Under the pieces are notes generated by a model that worked only from the letters and a program-made list of their open reading frames with translations, did not search any database and was not told the DNA's origin. From Stomorhina lunata (lineage: Eukaryota; Arthropoda; Insecta; Diptera; Rhiniidae), in the NCBI GenBank assembly GCA_933228675.1, contig OW121741.1:17054771-17118770 (forward strand): DNA of 64,000 nt. Direction: 5' to 3'. The stretch's first letter is position 1. Every line of letters begins with the position of its first letter. Shown here piece by piece: positions 47,001 through 59,000 of the stretch. The position numbers and the translations under genes are program-made.

Positions 47001-50000
47001 TGTTTGGGCGAATATTGTGGTGACAGTTTTAATTAAGACGCGTATAAGAGAACAGTGAGACTAGGAATATTTGTAAACCAGTTTTATGAAGTTTTTTTAC
47101 AGTTTTCGTGAAAGTGTGTTTTAAGTGATTAACTATAAAGTTAATAAAAGTATTATTTTGTAAAACTACATAAAGTGTTTTAATTAGGTTTACGGTTGTT
47201 TGCAAAAAGAATTCGTTCCACATTTTAAAAGGAAAAATGGGACAATACATTAAAAAAAAAAAAAAAACATTTTCTTTACTTGTACTCAAAAAAAAAAAAC
47301 ACACACACAAGCAAAAATGCATACTAAACTAACAACCTTAGAGTACATTCTCATTTTGAGATTGAGCACTTTTTTACTCGAGTAACTCGATCTTTATTTG
47401 AAATTAGTAATTTTTATTTACTCCAGCGATTAATCGATTTTTTTTTTCGATTAATCGAGCAAACATAACTAGAGTAAACATTCTTGTTCAATTTTATATA
47501 GATAAGAAAAATTAAAAAAAAAAAAATCGAAATCCATCGACTCCTTGGGATACCTGCCTTGGGCCCCTATTTTTTCATATCTCTTCTTATATCTCGAGAT
47601 GTAACAATAGATATGAATAAATATATGACTAGAGATACGACTAAAGCCTCTCTTTATTATTTATTACTTTTCTCTTTTATCTACATTCTCAATCTCTCTC
47701 TCTCTGTAACTGTTAACTTCAGATAATCTATTTGTACAACGTTTGTGTGAGCGTGTTCTTGATCATGTGAGAATGTATTGGAACATCCATGAACTTTTGT
47801 AAGCCACATTGTAAGTGTAATCAACGACAGCTGCTCTTTGTTGTTTGGGTGAATATTGTGGTGACAGTTTTAATTAAGACGCGTATAAGAGAACAGTGAA
47901 ACTAGAAATATTTTTAAACCAGTTTTATGAAGTTTTTTTTACAGTTTTCGTAAAAGTGTGTTTTAAGTGATTAACTCTAAAGTTAACAAAAGTATTATTT
48001 TGTAAAACTACATAAAGTGTTTTCATTTGGTTTACGGTTGTTTGCAAAAAGAATTCCTTCTACATTTTAAAAGGAAAAATGGGACAATACATTAAAAAAT
48101 AAAACATTTTCTTTACTCGTACTCAAAAAAAAAAAAAACACACACACAAGCAAAAATGCATACTAAACTAACAATCTTAGAGTACATTCTCATTTTGAGA
48201 TTGAGCACTTTTTTACTCGAGTAACTCGATCTTTATTTAAAATTAGTTTTTTCGATTAATCGAGCAAACATAACTAGAGTAATCATTCTTGTTCAATTTT
48301 ATATAGATAAGAATAATTAAAAAAAAAAAAAAATCGAAATCCATCGACTCCTTGCGATACCTGCCTTGGGCCCCTATTTTTTCATATCTCTTCTTATATC
48401 TCGAGATGTAACAATAGATATGAATAAATATATGACTAGAGATACGACTAATGCCTCTCTTTATTATTTATTACTTTTCTCTTTTATCTACATTCTCAAT
48501 CTCTCTCTCTGTAACTGTTAACTTCAGATAATCTATTTGTACAACGTGTGCGTGAGAGTGTTCTTGATCATGTGAGAATGTATTGGAACATCTATCAACT
48601 TTTGTAAGCCACATTGTTAGTGTAATCAACGACAGCTGCTCTTTGTTGTTTGGGTGAATATTGTGGTGACAGTTTTAATTAAGACGCGTATAAGAGAACA
48701 GTGAGACTAGAAATATTTGTAAACCTGTTTTATGAAGTTTTTTTTTACAGTTTTCGTAAAAGTGTGTTTTAAGTGATTAACTCTAAAGTTAACAAAAGTA
48801 TTATTTTGTAAAACTACATAAAGTGTTTTCATTTGGTTTACGGTTGTTTGCAAAAAGAATTCCTTTCACATTTTAAAAGGAAAAAATGGGACAATACATT
48901 AAAAAATAAAACATTTTCTTTACTCGTACTCAAAAAAAAAAAAAAACACACACAAGCAAAAATGCATACATTCAGTACATTCTTATTTTGAGATTGAGCA
49001 CTTTTTTACTCGAGTAACTCGATCTTTATTTGAATTAGTAATTTTTATTTTTTTATTTTAATTTTTATTTTTTTATTTTTTCGATTAATCGAGCAAACAT
49101 AACTAGAATAAACATCCTTGTTCAGTTTTATATAGATACGAAATATTAAAAAAATAATTCGAAATCCATCGACTCCTTGGGATACCTGCCTTGGGCCCCT
49201 ATTTTTTCATATCTCTTCTTATATCTCGAAATGTAACAATAGATATGAATAAATATATGACTAGAGATACGACTAAAGCCTCTCTTGATCAATGATTCAA
49301 AATATGACTATCCATGACTAGAACTATTAAAAGAATTTTGACTTAACTATGACGACTTGAGTTTGTAACTACCATACTTTTCCATTAAACTTTTTCATTC
49401 CTTCGAATTCCATACCTTTCTTATTAGGCAAATTTTAAACCCCTCTTATTCCAACCCCTCTACTCCTTGTACTTTGCATAGTAAATGACCTTACGTGGCT
49501 TAAATGTCTAGTGTATTAAAAAAATCTCTTGTACTTTTTATTTTGGCTGTTTAATGTTCACTTTAGTTGCCATAAAAATACGAATCCTTTCATATCCACC
49601 CTCTCCTGAACTCCTTTTGTTAGTCAGTTGCTATTTCTTCCGTAATGATTGTTCCTTTATAGGAAAAAAATTGTGTATACTTTTTTATTTAACATCAAAC
49701 TTTGGTTGTTCATTTTTATTTTCAGATTTTTTTTTATTTTTATATTATTGACCGCGAGTATTTGTATTATTTTAAAAATTATTATTTGCTTGAAAAACTT
49801 TTCCGTTGATTCCTTAACTTTTTTCTTTCCTTCGTTTTGAATTTTTTGATTTTATTATTATGTTTCTGGATTATTATTTTTATTCGCTTGATTGTTATTA
49901 GCCACTTTTTTTTTGGTTGGCGGTTGGTTTAATTTTTTTGTTATTTTAATTCAAAAAAAAAAAAAAGGAAAGAAAAATAAATGTTTTTTTCTTGGGATAT

Positions 50001-53000
50001 TTTTCGCTTGAGTTTCTATTTTGTTTGAAGTAAATATTAATAATAATTTAAATTTGTTTGCTTTAGAGTTGTTGTTTTTTGTTTGGTCATTTATTTAAAT
50101 TGTAGTTTTGTGATGCGATTATAACAGAAAATTACACCCATTATAAGAGTAAATAATATAAAAATCGGTTATTTACTTTAGTGAAGTTTGTTTGAAAGAA
50201 ATTTGCAAGGAATATGGGAAGTTTAAAATACTTAAAAGTGGAATTGTTTTGATTATAAGACTAGGGTACTATTTACTTAGGCATAGTAAGCACGGAGTAT
50301 AAAATAGTTCTGGTAATAACTTCAGTTCTAGTTCTTCTCGTAACTCCAACTGCAACTAAAAACTCTAGTCTAATACTCAAATCATGCTCTCGCAATCGTT
50401 CTAGTCCAGCTATGGACAAGTATTTCATTAGCCGTAACTAGATATAGACAAACAAATTCTCTCAACACATATACACCACACACAACTATTGTAAAGAGCA
50501 TAAAAATACTTTTATGAGCCAAAGTCTCAACAAAAAATTCAACAATTCGCTATGAACAGGCAGCCCATACCACCAGTAGCCGATGAATTTTTTTAATTTT
50601 CATAAATACCACGATCATTAATAGAATTCGTGAAAATGAGTTTTAAAATCATTCAGTTAGAATTCGGATGTTAACAGAGTTGGTTGGTGCTGCTTTGTTA
50701 AAGAAAAGACAACAACAACATAGGCAAGAAACAAATCAAAGTCCAATTTATAGCAACAAAATACATGGTTTGAGAGAACAAGGAAATATAATCTCGAAAA
50801 TTGTTACCACGGCACTATTATTTTTGTAAACATTGGGAATAATTTTGTAAATATTGGGAATATTTTTCAAAACAGAAATAAATACTAAAATTTGATAGAA
50901 AAATTGTCCGTAGATAAATTTTTGATAGAAAAAATTTTCTATAGAAAAATTTTCGACAAAAAAAATTTTCTATAGAAAAATTATTGATAAAAAAATTTTC
51001 TATAGAAAAAATTTTGATAGAAAAATTTTCTATAGAAAAATTTTTGATACACAAATTTTCTATTGAAAAATTTTTGATCGAAAAATTTTCTATAGAAAAA
51101 TATTTGATAAGAAAAATTTTCTATAGAAAAATTTTTGATAAAAAAATTTTCTATAGAAAAATTTTCTACAAAAAAAATTTTGATAGAAAAATTTTCTTTA
51201 GAAAAATTTTTGATACACAAATTTTCTATAGAAAAATTTTTGATCGAAAAATTTTCTAAAGAAAAATTTTTGATAAAATAAATTTCCATAGAAAAATTTT
51301 TTCTAAAAAAAATTTCCATAGAAAAAGAAGATGAACAAATTTTCTATAGAAAAAATTTTGACAAATAAATTTTCTATAAAAAAATTTTTGATAAAAAAAT
51401 TTTCTTTAGAAAAATTTTCTATAGAAAAATTTTTGATAAACAAATTTTCTATAGAAAAATTTTTGATAAAAATATGTATTTAAAAAAAAGGGGTAGAAAA
51501 CTTTTTCTTTTTTAAATGTTAGAACTACGTAATGAAAAAAGTACCTATTTTATCAAAAAGTATGATAAAGCGGCTACTCTGCCGACTATTTGTTTGTTCT
51601 GTTCACATTAGGGTAGATCGTTTTTTCATTTCTATCTCTGACTTTAATCTTTGACTTCAATTAGTAAAATAATATGGCTTAAAAATATCAACAAAAAGCT
51701 TTGAAAATATAATTCTTTTGATGTTTTGATTCATATGTTTTTTATGAGAAATTGTACTGTTTTGAGCTATTGTCAAACCTTCCATCCAGATCATTCCTCA
51801 AAAACCCAACTGATACCTCTTCTTGTAGTGTTATCTTGATGCATTATTAAGTCATTTTCTAAATAGCAGGGAATTTAGACAACATGAATATAATAAACGA
51901 GAAAATCTAGTTTAAAGAATTTCACATAAAAATTTCGCAAAAATCAATTTTGGTATGATTGATCACAGAATATCGTTATTTTGGCTCTTTCTATCATAAT
52001 TACGAAGAAAATCGAGCTTACAGTTTTTCATATAAAAGACTCAAAAATATATTGTTTCTGGTATGAAAAATTAGTGATTACAGAATTTCGTTATTTTCGC
52101 TCCATTCATCATAATTTATGAGAAAATCGAGATTTAAGGTTTTCATATAAAAAACTTAAAAAGTTAAATTTTTGGTATCATGATCACAGAATTTCCTTTT
52201 TTTTTGTCTATTTATCATAATTAATGAGAAAATCGAGTTTAAAGTATTGTAACGAATTTTTAAGTAGTACACCCCATTGTGTAAAGTTTACTACTTATAA
52301 TTCATCCCCTAGTTTTCTAGAACGTTTCTTTTGGGGTAGTTGTTGTTCTGTTTGTATCTATAAGCAGAGCAACATTTTTCTCTTTATCTACACATTCTCT
52401 CTCTGTTGCTGTTAACTTCAGATAATCTATTTGTACAACGTATGTGTGAGTGTGTTGTTGATCATGTGAGAATGTGTTGAAACATACATGAACTTTCGTA
52501 AGCCACATTGTTAGTATAATCAATTCTCTACTATATAAGGCCGATGAATGAACATTGTGGGAAGAGTTTAAATTGAGACACGTATAAGAGAACAGTGAGA
52601 CTAAGCATATTTGTAAATCGACAAGTTTGTTTACAATTTGTGTTAAAATGAACTAAGTCTGTAAGTTAATAAAATAATAACTTTTTAAAACGAAATGATT
52701 TAATTTAGTTTTCGGTTGTTTGCAAAAATAATTCCTTCCACGTTTTTAAAGGAAAAACGTAACAGTACTAGAAATTACATGTTTTTGTTATTAAATTGAA
52801 TTAAAAAAAAAATATGTTCAAAGGGGCCTTAAAATGCATTTTTTAACAAATTAACCCTTGCGTACCGACGGTTCCTATGCTTAGCCCACGGGTACGCAAG
52901 AGTTAATTTCTGAAAAAATGTAATTAAAGGTGCTTTTGAACAATGTTTTGAATTTTTATGGTAATATAACAATAAGAACATCTTAATTGGAGTACCTTTT

Positions 53001-56000
53001 GAAAAATTAATATTTTAAAAATCTACTAGATCCTGGTAATAAAAGGGTTAATAACATGCATTTTTTTACCAAATTTCTAATATATATTTCTACCCATTGA
53101 ATCAATAATAATTTCAGGCCTTATAAAAACTGCTTATATATAACAATTCAGGTGATTTTTTTAATAATTCTGGTGAAAAATTGGCGTCTTATCCAAATCC
53201 TTTGATTTTAAGTCGCGGGTACAGATAAGCCGCTGAAGATATCAATATAATTGTTTCTTCTTGATAATCTGCAGGCTGTTCTTATTAACACTATGGAACC
53301 TATTTTTAACTTTTTCCAAATTCGTTGAACAAACTATTGAAAAAACTAAAAAAGGAATTTTGAAGTCGGTATGAAAAAAATTACTTTCTTCGTCCTTCGT
53401 CCTAAAAATGACTTAAAGTTAGTTCACTGTATCAAAAATGGTTATTTAAAGACTTTGTGGTCTCAAAAAAGCAAAAAAGTCAAACTTATTAAAATTTTTA
53501 AAAATAAAAATTTTTTTCATTGCATATGCTCAGGAGTTTCTTCAAGTATGTAGAATATTTTGGAAAAACTATAATAATTAAGAAAGTTTTCAACCGATTT
53601 TAATATAGTATATCTCTTTGGAAAGCTCATTTAGTTCTTAGTACTATAGTGTTAAACACTTCTTTTTAAAATTTTTTCTAAGTGGAAAGTTTTTTCAGCA
53701 TTTAAAGAAACCCGTATTTTTCATATAATTGGTATGTATATATGTCGAAACTTTGGCGTAATGTCGACACTTTTTCCTGATATCCAATCTGAATGAAACT
53801 TTGTATTTGGATTATTGGGGTCAAATGTAAAAAAAATTGGTTTTTCTTTCTGTATTACAAAGTTTAATTTTCTCCATACAAACGTAGGACACTCTAGCTA
53901 TGGTACATAATCTTTTATCATAGTCATTATCTTCATATTGTAACATTCATAGTCCTACCATCTATCAATACAGTAGTTGGCATACTTCCCCTGGTAATGT
54001 CAAAAACCTCTTAAAGCAAATAGCAAAAAAATGCCGGCATATGATTTCAATTTTACGTGCTTCAGGAAATTTCAAACCAAAATCACGCGGATAAATCCAT
54101 TGAAATAAAAAACTTCATTACAACAAACCAAAAAAAAAAAAAAACTCGGATCAGCAGAAAAACTGAATAAAAGTTTTTGTGATTTACAGCAAAATCAATG
54201 TGTTGGACAAATGTTTAAGGTAACTTAAAAAAATCTACTCAAATACCAAACACGAAATGCATTAAATGTTTGTAAAAAAGAAGAAGTATTTTTGCGCTTT
54301 TGTCTTTCAGTTCAAAAAAAAAAAAAAAAAAATAAGAAAAAAACTTACCCTCGGTACCGTTGGCCAATTCAATGGTCACTCCATTTTCACGTCGCCATAT
54401 AATTGTCGGCTCCGGTGAACCGGTAGCAGCGCATTTGAGCGTCACATTACTACCCTCACGTACCACCATATCCGTGCTGGTAGGATAATCTAGTATATCC
54501 GGTGGCACTGTTGTTGTTGTTGTTGTCGTTGTTTTGGTTGATGTTTTTTGTAAATGTTGGAAGATAGAAATTACACAAATGTGTTAAACACACACATACC
54601 AACACATGTAGTCAAGTGGTCAGTTCACATTATAATCATCAGGGCAAAGAATTTTGAAAAATTTGTTCAAAAGTTTTTGAATTCATGAGCAGTTTTTTGT
54701 TGGTTTGGTTTTGGTTTTCAAACAGGAAGTGTTAAGTTTGTTATTACAATAATTTTATATAACAAAAATACAAATACACATAAAATATTAAATTAACACA
54801 GACGTTAACACACACACATACACACATTAACATTTATATGAATTTGTAAATCATCATTAAATTTAGTCGGTTTCGTTTATTCATTCAATTTATTCATTGA
54901 AAATTTATTTTATTATACAAATTAATGTTATTTTTGCATGTTTTGTATATTTTTTTGTTAAAATGCAGATTTTTGTTTAATATATAATTTTTTAGAAAAA
55001 ATATTTTTTGTTGTTTGTTTGTTAATGGATTTCCATGGATTTCATAATACAGACATCATCACCGTGATTAGTGAATTTGATTCAGTTTCAAACATCATCA
55101 TCATCATCGTCGTCGTTATAATCGTAGCAGCCGTCATCATCAACCGACATCATTTGTTTTAATGTTTAAGTTTTGTTGTAATTATAATTTTTACATTGTT
55201 GTTGTTGTTGTTATTGTCGATTGTTGATGATTGTGTTAAGTATTGTATTTAAAAAGTAATTAGTTTTTATTTTTTTTCCCCAGTAGTTATTGTCGTTGTT
55301 TTATTTGATGATTGTCGTTATTGTTATGTAAAGGTGAAAATTGTTGTTGAAAGTTTGGCGTTTTGGCGAGAGATTTGCAGGAAACGAGAATAGGAGAAAA
55401 AAACTGTTGTTAGAAAAAAGTTTATAACATAAAAGGATTTTATTTTAATAGACACTTGCTTAAAAATTTAATAGAAACTGAAAAAATTGCGAAAGATTTC
55501 GTCATAAAGTCAAAGTCATAGCTAAAATCAAATTTATAGTTATTATTTTTTCAAAAAATTTTTTTTTATCAAAAACTTTTCTATAGAAAATTTTTTTGTT
55601 GAAAATTTTTTTTTCAAAAATGTTTCTATAGAAAATTTTTTTTCAAAAATGTTTCTGTAGAAAAATTTTTTTAACGAAAATTTTTCTATAGAAAAATTTT
55701 TTTATCGAAAATTTTTCTATAGAAAAATTTTTTTATCGAAAATTTTTCTATAGACAAATTTTTTTATCGAAAATTTTTCTATAGAAAAATTTTTTTATCG
55801 AAAATTTTTCTATAGAAAAATTTTTTTATCGAAAATTTTTCTATAGAAAATTTTTTTTTATCAAAAATTTTTTTATCGAAAATTTTTCTATATAAAAATT
55901 TTTTTATCGAAAATTTTTCTATATAAAAATTTTTTTTATCGAAAATTTTTCTATAGAAAAATTTTTTTGTCAAAAATTTTTCTATAGAAAAACTTTTTTA

Positions 56001-59000
56001 TCGAAAATTTTTCTATAGAAAATTTTTTTTGTCGAAAATTTTTCTAAAGAAAAATTTTTTTATCGAAAATTTTTCTAAAGAAAAATTTTTTTATCGAAAA
56101 TTTTTCTATAGAAAAATTTTTTTATCGAAAATTTTTCTATAGAAAAATTTTTTTTATCGAAAATTTTTTATCGAAGATTTTTCTATAGAAAAATTTTTTT
56201 GTCGAAAATTTTTCTTAGAAAAACTTTTTTATCGAAAATTTTTCTATAGAAAATTTTTTTTGTCGAAAATTTTTCTAAAGAAAAATTTTTTTATCAAAAA
56301 TTTTTCTATAGAAAAATTTTTTTATCAAAAATTTTTCTATAGAAAAATTTTTTTATCGAAAATTTTTCTATAGAAAAATTTTTTTATCGAAAATTTTTCT
56401 ATAGAAAATTTTTTTTTATCGAAAATTTTTCTATAGAAAATTTTTTTTATCGAAAGTTTTTCTAAAGAAAAATTTTTTTATCGAAAATTTTACAATAGAA
56501 ACATTTTTTTTATCGAAAATTTGTCTACAGAAAATTTTTTTTTTCGAAAATATTTTTATCGAAAATTTTTTTATAGAAAAATTTTTTTATCGAAAATTTT
56601 TTTGTCGAAAATAAAAAATTTTGAAAAATTTGTTTTAAAAATAGATTTTTTTTAAATTTCCTATAAAAATAGAAAATTTTTGAAAAATTTCCTATAAAAA
56701 TAGAAAATTTTTGAAAAATTTCCTATAAAAATAGAAAATTTTTGAAAAATTTCCTATAAAAATAGGAAATTTTAAAAAATTTTCCTAAAAAAAATATAAA
56801 ATGTTTGAAGAGTTTTCTAAAAAAATAGAAAATTTTTGAAAAATTTTCTATAAAAATAATAAATTAAAAAAAATTTCCTACCAAAAATAGGAAATTTTTA
56901 AAAAATTCCTATAAATTTTTGAAAAATTTATTTTAAAAATAGAAAATTTTTGAAAAATTTCGTATAAAAATAGAAAATTTTTAAAAAATTTTCTTTTAAA
57001 ATAATTTTTAATTTTATGAAATTAATGAATGACTTCATTAATTTTATGAAAACTCATTTATAATTTCATTTGCACAGCGGGTGTGATTAATAAACTTTCT
57101 GTTATTAATTGTTACCATAATTGCCACTAAAATTAAATGAATGTTTGTAGACCTGTCGATGTTTTTCACTCAATTTTTTTTACTATTTAACCTCAAAATT
57201 GCGGTTGATGAGAAAATGCAAAAAAAAGCAAGAAACAATATTTTAAAATTAACTATATTTGTTTTCATTGTTCTCTGTTCGCTTGTCTGCTGTATAATTT
57301 TTTCCCTATGGCTATTTTTCGACGAATTTTATGGCAGACATACCGTTATGACATTCTTGTTTTTTCACTTCCTGTGATATCCGGTTTGGTTAAAGCACAC
57401 ATACATAAATATGTATATGTATTATGTTTAAACTTGTAGCCTTGTCTTTTCCTTCATGCTATTCGGCTGACACATTTGTTGAAACTTTCTTTATTGTTAT
57501 TATTTTTTAAGCATATTCATTATTATGTTGCTGCCTTCGGGTCATCCTACCTCCAATTTTTCCCCTTTTTACGCTATTTTTAACTAACATCACTCCCACT
57601 TAAATTTCTTTCACTGAACTGTTATTTAATTTCCAACTGCCAGCCAAATGGTTGGCAAAGTGTCAACATGTGTTGAGCATTTAATAAATTAAATCATTGT
57701 ACAAATTTTTTGCTGTCGCAGTTTTGCTTTTAACCAAAATTAATTCATAAAAATTTTGTTTCAGTTTGTATATTTTATAAGCTTCATTTGTCTCAATTGT
57801 AGAATAAAAAAATTTTAAAATGTTTATTTTTGAAATAAAGACAGTTTTAAAAATTGACAGCTGCCAGAAAATAGTTTTTGTGAAGTTGAATTTTTTGATG
57901 CTTTTAGAGTTTAAGATTTTTCTTAAAAGGGGTCATATTCATTAAATTAAAACGACCATAATTTTTACGGAACAGAACAGCGGCAAAATTGCCAAATTCG
58001 ATATCGATCACAAACTCCGACTTTTAAGCAAGTATTGCTTAACATACCTTAGGGATTTAAAAAAAAAAATATTTTGCAAAAAGTTTTATAAAATGTAATA
58101 TCTGTACATATCTGTTTGTTCACAGTAAACGATTTAATTCATTTTGATTAATTTCAGTGGCGCCACCTGTGGGTAACTAGTCATACTAACTTAAAAGCGT
58201 TCGTCGGCTCATACGTAACTACTTTTCAAATGATCATAACATGATAAAATGCACTGGGTACGATTAACTTGCTTTTGATTAATTTTCTGTGGCGCCACCT
58301 GTCGGAAATTTGCCATGCCAACTTAGAAACCTTAATCGGCTCATGCGCAACTTTGTAAAAGATCATAATATGATCAAATGCATGGCTTACTATTCTTTAG
58401 AACATACAGACAATATATGAAAACTATATTATACAACATCTAAGTATAACAAATTTCCATAGATTTTAAAAACTTATATATGAAAGAATGCTTATTAAGG
58501 TGTTACAAAAAATGTGGTAAAAGAAGAACCGCTCGACCGATTTTGAGCAAGCTTCACATAAACCATCTACTAAATATTTCAAATAAATTCTAAATATTTG
58601 GTTTGAATAGGTGTGCCCGAAAAGTGACATTAATGTTTTTATATTAAGAGATATATAATTAAGATTATCCTTAAAGTATGCTACACAAATTTTTCTGAAA
58701 TATTTTACATGTCGATCGATATCAAATGTAGCGATTTGGCTTGTTTTGGTGTTATTTGATAATGTATTGGCATAAATGTTATAAATTAGCATAAATAATT
58801 GAAATTTCTCAAAAATTTAGCAAATTTAAACCTTTTTTTTTCAAATATTCACTTTTGGTTAGAGTAATTTAGTTCGAGTAATTTACTAATATAAAGCACT
58901 ACCATCTTACTTACCCACAACATCTAAGTAACCCATTTGTGATTTCATTGGATCCGTATTTATTTGACACATATACCAGCCTTTATCACTCTCCTTGATA

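Noticed and set aside
50818..51319. Overlapping 78-112-residue open frames rich in Phe, Lys, Ile on both strands
   Set aside because: They follow the 28-30-bp minisatellite period and exist in several frames at once, as expected from repeat sequence and not from a gene.
57141..57377. 78-residue frame with a hydrophobic segment as a small membrane protein
   Set aside because: It lies inside a DIP intron, has T-rich composition typical of the region, and shows no recognisable family or splice support.
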